From positions 62,001-126,000 of the forward strand of contig JAGAIY010000001.1 in assembly GCA_017626355.1 (NCBI GenBank): DNA of 64,000 nt. Direction: 5' to 3'. The notes beneath the pieces are model-generated. The model saw only the letters and a list, made by a program, of their open reading frames with translations, was not told the DNA's origin and did no database searches. This document shows, one piece after another, positions 24,905-35,066 of the stretch; the first letter of the stretch is position 1, and each line of letters opens with the position of its first letter. Source of the DNA: Bacteroidales bacterium (GTDB taxonomy: Bacteria; Bacteroidota; Bacteroidia; Bacteroidales; UBA932). Made by a program: the position numbers and the translations under genes.

Positions 24905-27900
24905 ATGACAATCAAGAGAATACTTTCGGTTCTGGCCGCATTGGCCATGGCCTCGGCCGTTCATGCACAGATAAACAGAAGCGAGACTATACTGACAGAC
25001 TGGAAGTTCCGCCACGACCACAGCTACTGGTCGTTCGAGGGCTGGGAGAATGTGAAAGTGCCGCACGACTGGGCGATCTACGGGCCTTTCGACAGGTCAA
25101 ACGACCTGCAGACCGTGGCTGTGACCCAGAACGGAGAGACGACCGCAACCGTCAAGACAGGACGCACGGGAGGCCTTCCCTATGTGGGAAAGGGTACATA
25201 CAAGCGCATCCTTGAAATAGCCCCGGGCACTCTGGACGGCAGAAGACACATCCTTTTCTTCGACGGAGCCATGAGCGAGGCCCAGGTCTATGTGGGCCAT
25301 GCGAAAGTATGCTTCTGGCCATACGGGTACAACTCGTTCTGGTGCGATGTGACCGACCATCTCGTAGAAGGCAGCAACGAGATATCCGTACTTCTGGAAA
25401 ACAGGCCTCAGTCTTCGCGCTGGTATCCCGGAGCGGGTCTGTTCAGAAAGGTCCGCTACATCACCCTTCCGAAAGTGCATGTGCCTGTATGGGGCACCTA
25501 TGTCACGACTCCATATGTCAGCGAGGAATATGCAAGCGTGACGGTGCGTACGAAGGTGGAAGGACTTGAAGACGGCACTCCTGTCACTGTCAAGACGTCC
25601 ATAAAGGATGCTTCCGGCAATGTCGTCGTACGTCGCGCCGACACAAGGAAGATCTTCAAGGGAGAGGTTCAGCAGCAGATCACGGTAAACGGCCCTGAGC
25701 TTTGGTCTCCGGAGAACCCTGCACTGTACCATGCTGATACAGAAATATATGCAGGAGCATCAGTCGACACGGACTGGAGCGGCCCACGCCCGGCCATAAG
25801 CGTCTCCGAGGGCCATGTACTGCTTGACAAGGTAAGCACGAGATTCGGTATAAGAAGCATAGAGATACGTCCGGACAAGGGCTTCTTCCTCAACGGAAAG
25901 ATGCGCAGGTTCCAGGGTGTCTGCATGCATCATGACCTCGGGCCTCTTGGAGCGGCGGTGAACAAGGCTGCACTCCGCAGGCAGCTTACTATCCTAAAGG
26001 ACATGGGCTGCGACGCCATAAGGACATCCCACAATATGCCGGCAGAGGAGCTTATAGAGCTCTGCGACGAAATGGGCTTCATGGTCATGCTCGAGAACTT
26101 TGACGAATGGGATGCCGCCAAATGCGAGAACGGCTACCACCGCTTCTTCAACGAAGACTCGGGAGACGGCGTGAAATGGGCGGAAAAGGACATGATCAAC
26201 ATGCTCCGCCATTTCCGCAACAATGCATCCGTCGTGATGTGGAGTATCGGCAACGAAGTGCCTTCACAGTGGGCTGAGGGCGGTCTTGAAGTGGCCGCAT
26301 GGCTTCAGAGCCTCTGTCACAGAGAAGATCCTACCCGCCCGGTAACGTGCGGAATGGACCAGTTCGACGCTGTCCTGGGCAATGGATTCGCAGGCCAGCT
26401 CGATGTGGCCGGATTCAACTACAAGGTCGACCGTTATCCTCAGGCGTATTCTCTTCTGCCTCAGGCCATAATACTTGGCAGCGAGACAGCTTCGACAGTA
26501 AGTTCAAGAGGTGTATACCACTTCCCTGTCACCATCGGGAACGACATCCTGAACCCTGACCATCAGTCATCTTCATACGACACGGAATACTGCTTCTGGT
26601 CAAATATCCCGGACAACGACTTCGCCGCAGACGAGGACTATCCTTGGTGCATCGGCCAGTTCGTTTGGACCGGCTTCGACTACCTTGGCGAACCTTCTCC
26701 ATACGACACGGACGCATGGCCGAACCATTCATCCGTCTTCGGCATCGTAGACCTTGCATATATTCCTAAGGACCGCTTCTACCTCTACAGAAGCATCTGG
26801 AACGAGAACGAGCCTACCCTGCATGTGCTGCCGCACTGGAACTGGGAAGGACGCGAGGGCCAGACCACACCTGTATATGTATATACGTCGTACCCGTCTG
26901 CTGAACTTTTTGTCAACGGCGTTTCTCAGGGAAGGCTGTCAAAGGCAGAACCTTCCGGTCAGACTCCGGAGCTCGGCAGAAGGGCTATGGAACGCTTCCG
27001 CCTGATTTGGGACAATGTCGTGTATCATCCCGGCACTCTTAAAGTCGTGGCATATGACGAGTATGGCAATGCCGCTATGGAGAAGACTGTAAGGACGGCA
27101 GGCGCAGCGGCAGCTGTGAAGCTGAATCCTGACCGCACCCTGCTGACGGCTGACGGACAGGACCTCTGCTTTGTGAATGTTTCGCTTGTAGACGAGGCAG
27201 GAAACCCTGTACCGGCCGACAACAGGCTTGTGAAGGTGAAGGTAAAGGGAGCCGGTTCGTTCAGGGCCATCGCCAACGGAGACCCGACTTGCCTGGAACC
27301 GTTCCACGAACCTCAGATGCATCTTTTCAGCGGCCAGCTTACCGTGCTTGTGCAGAGCGGCACCGAGCCTGGGGAAATCGTGGTAGAAGTAAGCGGCAAG
27401 GGAGTGAGGAAGGCTTCTGTAAGCATATATACGGAAGCACCTTCACCTAATGAATATGTAAGGAAAGCCAGCAGGATCATGGATTCTGTCTATCCGTATG
27501 TTTCAGCTGGAAAGAGCGTGTCCCTCAAGGATAATCTCGGAGCACTTTCGACGACAGCCGCCATCTGTGCCACAGATCCGAAATATCTTGAGATTCTTGA
27601 AGAGAAGGTAATGCCTGTTATTGACAAGTACCTGTATACCAAGCGCTCCCCTGCCGCATATTCCCCTGTCGTGAATTCTATCGAGGCACCCGACAGATCA
27701 TATACGGACAACATCAGGATCGGACTCGATTTCATAGATGTTTACATGCAGACCCGCAACAGGAAATATCTTGACAAGGCTGAAATGATCTGGAAGTTCG
27801 CAATGGCAGGAATGCACATCAGCGGCGGCATGTATCCGAGCGAGAAGGACAGAAGAAGCTTCAACCCTCTCGTGAACGCATACATGGCAGTCTTCGGAGC

Positions 27901-28294
27901 CAGACTTTTTCAGGCTACCGACAATCAGGACTACCTCGACATGGCAAAGGGACTCTACCTCTGGGCTCAGGAGAATCCTTCCGACAAGCTTTCCGGCCCC
28001 GATGGTTACGGTCTGATGATTCAGGCAGGAGCTTTGCTTTTCCGCATCTCCGAACGGATATCATATCTGGAAGATGCACGCTCTTGCGCAGCCTTCTGCC
28101 ATGAAGCCTTCATAAACAAGGCAGGGCTGGATCCATGGCAGCAGACCCTCATGATCCGCGGTCTCATAGAACTCTACAATACAGACGGCGAGCCTGCATA
28201 TCTGAACGACATAAGGAAATTCTTCGAACAGGATCAGGCAGGTATGGCCAGGACCTCCCTCGCCGAGATATATGCCCGCCTCGGAGCACTTTAA
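24905..28294 (+). CDS. GH2 beta-galactosidase-type enzyme fused to a GH76-like helical domain
   Basis: The 1129-residue product has a signal peptide (to about residue 21). A GH2 sugar-binding domain spans about 25-190, an Ig-like domain about 195-315 and a TIM barrel about 318-600, with acid/base Glu451 (SIGNEVPSQW) and nucleophile Glu527 (ILGSETAS). DUF4982-like and Ig domains run to about 840. Residues 849-1129 are unlike usual GH2 tails. They have the alternating helix pattern of GH76 (SGGMYP, NAYMAVFGARLFQATDNQDYL, QAGALLFRISERISYL, IRGLIELYNTDGEPAYL). The expected adjacent catalytic Asp pair appears as TDN. It is the third gene of the GH53 operon, so trimming of galacto-oligosaccharides is likely. 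Confidence 0.88.
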   Translation: MTIKRILSVLAALAMASAVHAQINRSETILTDWKFRHDHSYWSFEGWENVKVPHDWAIYGPFDRSNDLQTVAVTQNGETTATVKTGRTGGLPYVGKGTYKRILEIAPGTLDGRRHILFFDGAMSEAQVYVGHAKVCFWPYGYNSFWCDVTDHLVEGSNEISVLLENRPQSSRWYPGAGLFRKVRYITLPKVHVPVWGTYVTTPYVSEEYASVTVRTKVEGLEDGTPVTVKTSIKDASGNVVVRRADTRKIFKGEVQQQITVNGPELWSPENPALYHADTEIYAGASVDTDWSGPRPAISVSEGHVLLDKVSTRFGIRSIEIRPDKGFFLNGKMRRFQGVCMHHDLGPLGAAVNKAALRRQLTILKDMGCDAIRTSHNMPAEELIELCDEMGFMVMLENFDEWDAAKCENGYHRFFNEDSGDGVKWAEKDMINMLRHFRNNASVVMWSIGNEVPSQWAEGGLEVAAWLQSLCHREDPTRPVTCGMDQFDAVLGNGFAGQLDVAGFNYKVDRYPQAYSLLPQAIILGSETASTVSSRGVYHFPVTIGNDILNPDHQSSSYDTEYCFWSNIPDNDFAADEDYPWCIGQFVWTGFDYLGEPSPYDTDAWPNHSSVFGIVDLAYIPKDRFYLYRSIWNENEPTLHVLPHWNWEGREGQTTPVYVYTSYPSAELFVNGVSQGRLSKAEPSGQTPELGRRAMERFRLIWDNVVYHPGTLKVVAYDEYGNAAMEKTVRTAGAAAAVKLNPDRTLLTADGQDLCFVNVSLVDEAGNPVPADNRLVKVKVKGAGSFRAIANGDPTCLEPFHEPQMHLFSGQLTVLVQSGTEPGEIVVEVSGKGVRKASVSIYTEAPSPNEYVRKASRIMDSVYPYVSAGKSVSLKDNLGALSTTAAICATDPKYLEILEEKVMPVIDKYLYTKRSPAAYSPVVNSIEAPDRSYTDNIRIGLDFIDVYMQTRNRKYLDKAEMIWKFAMAGMHISGGMYPSEKDRRSFNPLVNAYMAVFGARLFQATDNQDYLDMAKGLYLWAQENPSDKLSGPDGYGLMIQAGALLFRISERISYLEDARSCAAFCHEAFINKAGLDPWQQTLMIRGLIELYNTDGEPAYLNDIRKFFEQDQAGMARTSLAEIYARLGAL

Positions 28295-28310
28295 TGTTCG
28301 GAGCGCCTTA

Positions 28311-28352
28311 ACGAAAGAACGCATGCGTCATATGACACATGCGTTCTTTCGT
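28311..28352. terminator. 42-bp near-perfect palindrome between convergent GH genes
   Basis: A 15-bp arm at 28311-28325 pairs exactly with 28338-28352, and the centre holds a further palindrome, GTCATATGAC. Only one base pair of the whole 42-bp element is mismatched. It separates the convergent GH2 and GH125 genes and probably terminates both transcripts. Confidence 0.75.
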
Positions 28353-28384
28353 AATATACTGACTATAAGTCAGATGTCTGAAAA

Positions 28385-29809
28385 TTATTTCACTGTGATC
28401 GAGTTAAGGAGGTCGAGCTTGCCGTTGTCGATCAGATAGACGATGAGTTCACCGAAGAGAGAGTTCTGCCATGCAAACCATGAACGGGTGAACTTGGTAG
28501 CATCGTCCTTGTGGAAAGATTCGTGCATGAAGCCTGTTCCTGCATCGGTTGTCATGAGAAGCTCTACGCACTCCTTGATCTCCTGGTCATCAAGTGATGT
28601 GAAGGCGCGCATGATGATGGTCATAGGCCAGATCATATCAAAACCGCAATGAGGGCCGCCGACACCTTCTCCCGCCTTGCCCTTGAAGAAGTAAGGGTTC
28701 CATTCGCTATATACGAAATCGCGGGTGTTGCGGTAGATCTTATCCTTCATATCCACTGAGCCGAGGTAACCGAGAGACGCAAGGCTTGGAACATTTGAAT
28801 CATCCATCATATAATAGCTGCCGAAGCCGTCAACCTCGTAAGCATAGATCTTTCCGAACTTAGGATGCTTTACGACCGCATGCTTCTTGACTGCCTTTTC
28901 AACCTCATCTGCAAGCATTGTGCATTCGCGTGCAAGGTTCTTGTCCTTGTTGACTTCTGTCAGGATCTCAGCAGCCTGACGGAGTGACTGGACAGCGAAG
29001 ATATTTGAAGGGATGAGGAACTCGAAGGTAGTTGCGTCGTCAGAAGGTCTGAATGACGATACGATAAGGCCGCATGGCTTTACAGGGCTTCCCCAACCGC
29101 GGTTCATCTTGGTGTCTGTCTGCTTGAGGTCTTCGATACGCTCGAAGAAATAAGGACCCATATCCTTCTTTCTCTGCTGCTCCTTGAAGGTCTTGAGCAC
29201 ATTGCCTATAGCATTGAGCCAGTCAGCTCCGAACACGCTTACATCACCGGTAACCTTCCAGTAACGGTAAGCAAGACGGATAGGATAGCAGTGCGAGTCA
29301 ATCTCCCACTTGCGCTCATGCACCCTCGGATCCTGAGGTATATTGGTCCTGTCTGTAGTAGCCCAGTAGCTGCCTCTGTTGTCGATGTTGAATGCGTTTG
29401 CATATGGATCGATGTTGATGCACTGGAACTGACGGAGAATCGTTCCTGCAATCATCTTGCGGATCTGTTCGTCTTCTGAAGCGAAGCCTACATATGGCCA
29501 TACCTGAGCGGCAGAATCCCTGAGCCACATGGCCTCGATGTCTCCTGTATATACAAAGGTATCACCAAGTCCGCCGTTTGCATCAGGATCATGATGAACA
29601 GTTGTATCAAGGGTGTTAGGATAGCAGTTCGAGAACATCCACGCGAGCTTCGGATTCACAAGCTTCGCTGTAATCTCATCGATCTTTTTCTCAATTGTTT
29701 CAGATTTGAAGAGGCGGTCTTTTTCTGCCGGTCTCTGACATACATATTCCTGAGCGGACATTGTCAGAAAAGCAGCGAGTCCGAGCGCTGTTAAGAAGAT
29801 TTTTTTCAT
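28385..29809 (-). CDS. GH125 exo-alpha-1,6-mannosidase
   Basis: The 474-residue product has a signal peptide (MKKIFLTALGLAAFLTMSA). The GH125 (alpha/alpha)6 domain includes YTGDIEAMWLRDSAAQVWPY, QCINIDPYANAFNI, RKWEIDSHCYPIRLAYRYWK, SNIFAVQSL and TGFMHESFHKDDATKFTRSWFAWQNSLFGELI. These metal-independent enzymes release mannose from non-reducing alpha-1,6 ends in the periplasm. A Met 12 codons upstream (29845) is open but lies only eight bases from the promoter and spoils the signal peptide. It converges on the GH2-GH76-like gene, and GH76 and GH125 are known partners in alpha-mannan use. Confidence 0.94.
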   Translation of the reverse strand: MKKIFLTALGLAAFLTMSAQEYVCQRPAEKDRLFKSETIEKKIDEITAKLVNPKLAWMFSNCYPNTLDTTVHHDPDANGGLGDTFVYTGDIEAMWLRDSAAQVWPYVGFASEDEQIRKMIAGTILRQFQCINIDPYANAFNIDNRGSYWATTDRTNIPQDPRVHERKWEIDSHCYPIRLAYRYWKVTGDVSVFGADWLNAIGNVLKTFKEQQRKKDMGPYFFERIEDLKQTDTKMNRGWGSPVKPCGLIVSSFRPSDDATTFEFLIPSNIFAVQSLRQAAEILTEVNKDKNLARECTMLADEVEKAVKKHAVVKHPKFGKIYAYEVDGFGSYYMMDDSNVPSLASLGYLGSVDMKDKIYRNTRDFVYSEWNPYFFKGKAGEGVGGPHCGFDMIWPMTIIMRAFTSLDDQEIKECVELLMTTDAGTGFMHESFHKDDATKFTRSWFAWQNSLFGELIVYLIDNGKLDLLNSITVK

Positions 29810-29852
29810 ATCAATAGTGTGGTTAAATATAGTTTCAGTATTCAAAATCTGT

Positions 29853-29860
29853 CAAATATA
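29853..29860 (-). promoter_or_regulatory. -7 element for the GH125 gene
   Basis: The minus strand reads TATATTTG in the 62-base gap between queH and the GH125 gene, about 44 bases before the chosen start. No clear -33 box is seen. Confidence 0.65.
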
Positions 29861-29871
29861 CTCATTTTTAC

Positions 29872-30480
29872 TCATTTATCAAGATTTCTGCGGCTGAACT
29901 CGCATCCGCACCACTGCTGATTGTAGAAACCATACTCCTTTATGATCTGATTCCTGCGCTCCTGCAGCCCGCCTTTGCGCCAGTTCCTCTCCCACCAACG
30001 GACGGCTTCATCCCCAGCTTCAGCATTCACCACGCTGCAGGCCCACCTGCCGGCCTCGTCGATCTGCTCCAGAGATTTCCATCTCGACGAAGCAAGAGTC
30101 GTGGTGATTACGGAGATTCCGCGCTCGCGGGCATATCGCGCCGACTGGAGCAGGCGCATCCTGAAACAGGCGGCACAACGCCCTCCCCTCTCCGGCTCAT
30201 CTTCCAGTCCCCTTACAGTCTCGAGCCAGGCCTGATGGTCATAATCTGCATCGACAATCTCAAGCCCGAGTTCCCGGGCGTACCGCGTGCACTCATTCTT
30301 CCTTATAAGATATTCCTCATACGGATAGATGTTGGGATTGCAGTAATATATGACCGGCTCCATTTCGTGACTCATCAGAAATTCGATGATTGCGGACGAA
30401 CATGGGGCGCAGCATGTATGAAGAAGCACCTTCTTCTGACCGAAAGGAAATTCGAAGCTTTCTTTAGACGCCATTTTCAA
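29872..30480 (-). CDS. queH: Epoxyqueuosine reductase QueH
   Basis: The 202-residue protein carries the QueH cysteine pattern: LHTCCAPCSS (Cys23, Cys24, Cys27), GGRCAACF (Cys102, Cys105) and the C-terminal NQQWCGCEFS. These ligate an iron-sulfur cluster. QueH performs the last step of queuosine synthesis, reducing epoxyqueuosine at position 34 of certain tRNAs, and replaces QueG in many anaerobes. A start at Met3 (30474) is equally plausible. It stands alone between lepA and the GH125 gene. Confidence 0.93.
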   Translation of the reverse strand: MKMASKESFEFPFGQKKVLLHTCCAPCSSAIIEFLMSHEMEPVIYYCNPNIYPYEEYLIRKNECTRYARELGLEIVDADYDHQAWLETVRGLEDEPERGGRCAACFRMRLLQSARYARERGISVITTTLASSRWKSLEQIDEAGRWACSVVNAEAGDEAVRWWERNWRKGGLQERRNQIIKEYGFYNQQWCGCEFSRRNLDK

Positions 30481-30678
30481 AAACCTTTAATTAAACAACC
30501 TGCAGCGCATAAAACAACAGGTAAAACAACAGACGTTACAACACGGGAAAGCCTGCTTTAAGCGAACTTTGCCCTCGGTTAAGAATCTTATTCGTCTCTT
30601 TCTGCGGATTCAATTTTCTATCCGAAAAATGTGTGCAATTCATCGGATCCGACAGAAAGGCCCGACATAAAGGGGCAT

Positions 30679-30711
30679 AAAAAAGGGAAGCCGTGACGGT
30701 TTCCCTTTTTT
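30679..30711. terminator. Bidirectional Rho-independent terminator downstream of lepA
   Basis: AAAAAAGGGAAGCCG pairs with CGGTTTCCCTTTTTT over a three-base loop (one G-T pair), giving A and T tracts on both sides. It lies 31 bases past the lepA stop. The remaining bases of the 30481-30741 gap show nothing else I can name. Confidence 0.9.
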
Positions 30712-30741
30712 ATGTATGACGGGCAGGGAATCAATCCCGCA

Positions 30742-32529
30742 TCAGTCAAGTTTAAGGACAGCCATGAAGGCGCTCTGAGGCACCTCGACAGTTCCGATCT
30801 GGCGCATCCTCTTCTTTCCCTGCTTCTGCTTCTCAAGAAGCTTTCTCTTACGTGTGATGTCACCTCCGTAACATTTTGCAGTCACATCCTTGCGGACAGC
30901 CTTGACAGTCTCTCGGGCGATGATCTTCGCTCCGACGGCAGCCTGGATAGCGATGTCGAACTGCTGGCGCGGTATGAGCTCCTTGAGCTTCTCGCACATC
31001 TTGCGTCCGAAATCATATGCATGATCGGCATGGATGAGGGTAGAAAGGGCATCGGCAGGATCTCCGTTGAGAAGGATGTCCAGCTTGACCAGCTTGGCCT
31101 CCTTGAAGCCTATGACATGGTAGTCGAATGAAGCATAGCCCTTGGAAATGGACTTGAGCTTGTCGTAGAAGTCGAAGACGATTTCAGACAGAGGCATCTC
31201 ATAAGTCAGCTCAACTCTATCCGCCGTCATGTAATGCTGATTTATAAGGACACCTCGCTTGTCGAGGCACAGCTTCATGATAGGGCCGAAGAAATCCGCT
31301 TTCGATATGACCTGAGCCCTGATGTAAGGCTCCTCGATCCTGTCGATGAGGGTTGCCGCTGGAAGGCCTGAAGGGTTATGCACGTCCAGGCACTCTCCCT
31401 GAGTGGTATAGACCTTATATGAAACGTTAGGCACTGTCGTGATGACATCCATGTTGAACTCCCTGAAAAGACGTTCCTGAACGATCTCGAGATGGAGGAG
31501 ACCGAGGAAACCGCAACGGAAACCGAAGCCGAGAGCGAGAGAAGACTCAGGCTCAAAGACAAGCGAAGCATCATTGAGCTGGAACTTCTCAAGCGAAGCG
31601 CGAAGCTCCTCATACTGGTCTGTCTCGACAGGATACATACCTGCAAAGACCATAGGCTTGACCTCTTCGAATCCCTCGATGGCATGGGCGCAAGGCCTGT
31701 CCACATGAGTGATCGTATCTCCCACCTTCACCTCAACCGCCGACTTGATGCCGGAAATGATATATCCCACACTTCCGCACGGAATCTCCTTGCGCGGATG
31801 CATCTTCATCTTGAGCACACCGATCTCATCGGCCTGATACTCCTTGCCTGTGCTGACGAACTTTACCTTGTCGCCCGGCTTGATCGAGCCGTTGAGCACC
31901 TTGAAATATGCGATGATACCTCTGAACGAATTGAATACAGAGTCGAAGATGAGGGCCTGAAGCGGGGCGTCAGGGTCTCCTGTAGGAGCAGGGATACGCT
32001 CTACGATGGCATCCAGAACCTCCGGCACACCCTGGCCTGTCTTTCCCGATGCGAGAAGGATGTCCTCAGGCTTGCAGCCTATGAGGTCGACAACCTGGTC
32101 GGTCACGACATCGATCATGGCGGACTCGACATCTATCTTGTTCAGCACCGGAATTATCTCAAGGTCATGCTCGATTGCGAGATAAAGATTGGAAATCGTC
32201 TGAGCCTGAATACCTTGTGTGGCATCCACAACCAGAAGCGCGCCCTCACATGAAGCAATGGCACGCGAGACCTCGTATGAAAAGTCGACGTGGCCCGGAG
32301 TGTCGATAAGGTTGAGAGTATATGTCTCGCCCTTATAGGTATAATCCATCTGTATGGCATGGCTCTTAATGGTGATTCCCTTCTCCTTCTCAAGATCCAT
32401 GGAATCAAGCACCTGATTCTCCATGTCGCGCGCATTGAGGGTATTGGTCACCTCAAGCATGCGGTCAGCCAGTGTACTCTTTCCGTGATCGATATGTGCA
32501 ATGATGCAAAAGTTTCTCGTTTTCTTCAT
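30742..32529 (-). CDS. lepA: Elongation factor 4 (LepA) GTPase
   Basis: The 595-residue product starts [23 protein letters not shown] (G1), with [15 protein letters not shown] (G3) and NKID (G4). The LepA-specific C-terminal domain ends [23 protein letters not shown], which is diagnostic. EF4 back-translocates or remodels stalled ribosomes. The frame stays open for 76 codons upstream, but those codons run through the promoter region and the transketolase start and have no family similarity. The start at 32529 gives the standard family length; MTIKMKK at 32541 is the only close alternative. Confidence 0.97.
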   Translation of the reverse strand: MKKTRNFCIIAHIDHGKSTLADRMLEVTNTLNARDMENQVLDSMDLEKEKGITIKSHAIQMDYTYKGETYTLNLIDTPGHVDFSYEVSRAIASCEGALLVVDATQGIQAQTISNLYLAIEHDLEIIPVLNKIDVESAMIDVVTDQVVDLIGCKPEDILLASGKTGQGVPEVLDAIVERIPAPTGDPDAPLQALIFDSVFNSFRGIIAYFKVLNGSIKPGDKVKFVSTGKEYQADEIGVLKMKMHPRKEIPCGSVGYIISGIKSAVEVKVGDTITHVDRPCAHAIEGFEEVKPMVFAGMYPVETDQYEELRASLEKFQLNDASLVFEPESSLALGFGFRCGFLGLLHLEIVQERLFREFNMDVITTVPNVSYKVYTTQGECLDVHNPSGLPAATLIDRIEEPYIRAQVISKADFFGPIMKLCLDKRGVLINQHYMTADRVELTYEMPLSEIVFDFYDKLKSISKGYASFDYHVIGFKEAKLVKLDILLNGDPADALSTLIHADHAYDFGRKMCEKLKELIPRQQFDIAIQAAVGAKIIARETVKAVRKDVTAKCYGGDITRKRKLLEKQKQGKKRMRQIGTVEVPQSAFMAVLKLD

Positions 32530-32547
32530 CTTAATAGTCATGAAATC

Positions 32548-32580
32548 TTTGCAAAGATAACGCATTTTTTCGTACTTTTG
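32548..32580 (+). promoter_or_regulatory. Promoter of the transketolase operon
   Basis: TTTG at 32548-32551, 21 bases, then TACTTTTG at 32573-32580: a full -33/-7 Bacteroidota promoter 27 bases before the ATG at 32608. Confidence 0.8.
32552..32559 (-). promoter_or_regulatory. -7 element for lepA
   Basis: The minus strand reads TATCTTTG, 22 bases before the lepA start. It adjoins the -33 box of the divergent transketolase promoter, so the two RNA polymerases would compete. Confidence 0.75.
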
Positions 32581-32607
32581 TGAAATTATGATAATCTCTA
32601 AAAACCT

Positions 32608-33453
32608 ATGACTAATATACAAGAACTTCAGCGCATCTCTACTCAGGTGAGAAGAGACATCATCAGGATGGTGACCAATGCCAAATCTGGCCATCCGGGA
32701 GGATCCATGAGCAGCGCAGACTTCCTTACCGCACTTTATTTCGGAGTAATGAAGCATGATCCTGCGACATGGACCAGATCGGGAAAAGGGCAGGATGTAT
32801 TCATTCTTTCAGCAGGACATCTTACTCCTGTATACTACTCCCTTCTTTCCAGAGCAGGATATTTTCCTACAGAGGAACTTGCCACATTCAGACTGTACGG
32901 CACAAGGCTTCAGGGACATCCATGCGTGGAGACAGGCCTGCCGGGTATATTCCAGGCATCGGGTTCACTCGGACAGGGACTTTCCGCTGCTGCAGGACTG
33001 GCCCTCGGCAAGAAAATGGACAAGGAGCCTGAAAAGGTCTATGTAATGATGGGAGACGGAGAGTGCGAGGAAGGACAGATCTGGGAAGCGGCCATGTTCG
33101 CTGCCAATCAGAAGCTTGACAACCTCATCGCCATGGTGGACTGGAACGGCCAGCAGATCGACGGAAAGGTTGACGACGTTGCCGGCCTGGGAGATCTCGA
33201 AGCCAAATGGAAGGCCTTCGGATGGGAAACAATAACAGCTGACGGTCACGACTTTACAGCCATCCTTGACGCCTATGCGAAAGCTCAGGAAGCATGTGGA
33301 AAGGGCAGACCTGCAGTTATTCTTTTCAAGAGCGACATGGGCCACGGTGTGGACTTCATGGCAGGAACCAACGAATGGCACGGAAAGCCGACCTCGCCTG
33401 AGCAGCGCGACAAGGCTCTCAGTCAGCTTGAGGAGACACTCGGAGACTTTTAA
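32608..33453 (+). CDS. tktA: Transketolase, N-terminal (thiamine-diphosphate-binding) subunit
   Basis: The 281-residue product matches the first half of transketolase: [42 protein letters not shown] and the thiamine-diphosphate signature [19 protein letters not shown] with MVDWN. It transfers two-carbon units in the non-oxidative pentose phosphate pathway. The C-terminal half is encoded by the next gene, 24 bases downstream; such split transketolases are common in anaerobes and archaea. The symbol is used loosely. Confidence 0.92.
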   Translation: MTNIQELQRISTQVRRDIIRMVTNAKSGHPGGSMSSADFLTALYFGVMKHDPATWTRSGKGQDVFILSAGHLTPVYYSLLSRAGYFPTEELATFRLYGTRLQGHPCVETGLPGIFQASGSLGQGLSAAAGLALGKKMDKEPEKVYVMMGDGECEEGQIWEAAMFAANQKLDNLIAMVDWNGQQIDGKVDDVAGLGDLEAKWKAFGWETITADGHDFTAILDAYAKAQEACGKGRPAVILFKSDMGHGVDFMAGTNEWHGKPTSPEQRDKALSQLEETLGDF

Positions 33454-33477
33454 TCATTCATCACAAAACTGACAATC

Positions 33478-34431
33478 ATGAAGAAATATACAGATACAGG
33501 CAAAAAGGACACAAGAAGCGGTTTCGGAGCCGGCCTCCTTGAAGCAGGTCGAAAGAATCCTGACATAGTAGCTTTGGCGGCAGATCTCGTAGGTTCTGTC
33601 AAGATGGACGCCTTCGCCAAGGAGTTCCCTGAAAGATTCGTCCAGTGCGGAATCGCAGAAGCGAACATGATAGGAACAGCAGCAGGACTCGCCATCGCAG
33701 GAAAGGTACCTTTCGTAGGTTCGTTCGCAGAGTTCGTGACAGGTCGCGTCTACGACCAGATCCGTCAGGAAGTGGCATATGGTCATACAAATGTAAAGAT
33801 CGCGTCTTCGCATGCCGGCATCACACTCGGTGAAGACGGCGCCACACACCAGACAATGGAAGACATCGCACTTATGCGCGCCCTTCCGGGAATGGTAGTC
33901 ATCAATCCTTGTGATTACAACCAGTGCAAGGCAGCGACTCTTGCCATCGCAGAATACAATGGCCCAGTATACCTTCGTTACGGAAGACCTTCAATGCCTA
34001 ATTTCACTCCGGAAGACCAGGTGTTCGAGATAGGAAAGGCCATCACCTTCAACGAAGGAACAGATGTGACCATCTTCGCTACAGGTCATCTCGTATGGGA
34101 GTCGCTCGGAGCAGCGGAAATCCTTGAGGCAGAGGGAGTTTCGGCTGAGGTCATAGACATAGCCACACTCAAGCCTCTCGATGTGGAAGCTGTTGTCGCT
34201 TCAGCAAGGAAGACAGGTGCCGTGGTATGCGCGGAGGAGCACAACATGTGCGGAGGTCTCGGTGAACTCATAGCCGGCGTACTCGCTTCACATGTACCTA
34301 CACCGGTTGAATACATCAACGGTGGCGACAGGTTCGGACAGAGCGGAACCCCTGCACAGCTTCTCAAGGCATATGGCATGGATGCAGAGCACATTGCAGA
34401 AGCTGCAAGAAAGGCTATCTCCAGAAAATAA
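33478..34431 (+). CDS. tktB: Transketolase, C-terminal (pyrimidine-binding) subunit
   Basis: The 317-residue product matches the pyrimidine-binding and C-terminal domains of transketolase/DXS-type enzymes: DTRSGFGAGLLEAGRKNPD, ERFVQCGIAEANMIGTAAGLA, SHAGITLGEDGATHQTMEDIALMR and AEEHNMCGGLGELIAGVL. Glu83-region IAEANM contains the glutamate that activates the cofactor. It functions as a heterotetramer with the preceding gene product. The symbol is used loosely. Confidence 0.92.
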   Translation: MKKYTDTGKKDTRSGFGAGLLEAGRKNPDIVALAADLVGSVKMDAFAKEFPERFVQCGIAEANMIGTAAGLAIAGKVPFVGSFAEFVTGRVYDQIRQEVAYGHTNVKIASSHAGITLGEDGATHQTMEDIALMRALPGMVVINPCDYNQCKAATLAIAEYNGPVYLRYGRPSMPNFTPEDQVFEIGKAITFNEGTDVTIFATGHLVWESLGAAEILEAEGVSAEVIDIATLKPLDVEAVVASARKTGAVVCAEEHNMCGGLGELIAGVLASHVPTPVEYINGGDRFGQSGTPAQLLKAYGMDAEHIAEAARKAISRK

Positions 34432-34480
34432 TCCTGCAGAAGATTAAACCTCGGCAGGAATCAAGTGTCTGATTTACCGG

Positions 34481-35023
34481 ATGAATGACAAGCAGATAAT
34501 AGAGCTCTACAGATCCGGTGAACATGAAAAGGCGTTCAACGGAATCGTTTCCGCATATTCGGAAAGGCTGTACTGGCACATCCGTCGCTTCGTCTGCAGT
34601 CATGATGACGCCAACGACCTGCTTCAGGACATATTCATAAAGATATGGGCTGCGCTTCCCTCCTTCAGGGGGGATGCGCAGCTTTTTACATGGCTGTACA
34701 GGATAGCCACCAACGAAGTCCTAAACCATTTGAGGAAACTGAGATTCAAGGCTTTGACTTCATTGGAAAGTGAGGCATCCTATCTGGAAAGGAAGATCGA
34801 CGAAGACCCCTATTTTGACGGCAACATGCTCCAAAGGGAGCTCCACAAAGCCATCAGGAGACTTCCCCATAAACAGAGGATAGTATTCACTCTCAGATAC
34901 TTCGATGAGATGAAATATGAAGACATAGCTCAGATCACAGACACCTCTGTCGGAGCACTGAAAGCCTCGTACCACCATGCATACAACAAGATTAAGGAAG
35001 ATCTGCAGAAAGTTCTGCCATAA
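34481..35023 (+). CDS. ECF-type RNA polymerase sigma factor
   Basis: The 180-residue product has region 2 (ISAYSERLYWHIRRFVCSHDDANDLLQDIFIKIWAALPSFRGDAQLFTWLYRIATNEVLNHLRK) and region 4 (LPHKQRIVFTLRYFDEMKYEDIAQITDTSVGALKASYHHAYNKIKEDL). It is followed by a small membrane protein and a periplasmic protein, which suggests envelope-stress control. It lies 49 bases after the transketolase genes and I see no clear own promoter. Confidence 0.93.
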   Translation: MNDKQIIELYRSGEHEKAFNGIVSAYSERLYWHIRRFVCSHDDANDLLQDIFIKIWAALPSFRGDAQLFTWLYRIATNEVLNHLRKLRFKALTSLESEASYLERKIDEDPYFDGNMLQRELHKAIRRLPHKQRIVFTLRYFDEMKYEDIAQITDTSVGALKASYHHAYNKIKEDLQKVLP

Positions 35024-35066
35024 TCATTTAAACCAAACGCAGAAACATGTGTCTAAAGAATCGAAT

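Noticed and set aside
32530..32757. Longer N-terminus for LepA
   Set aside because: The extension crosses the divergent promoters and the transketolase start codon, and LepA proteins begin right at the IIAHIDHGK region.
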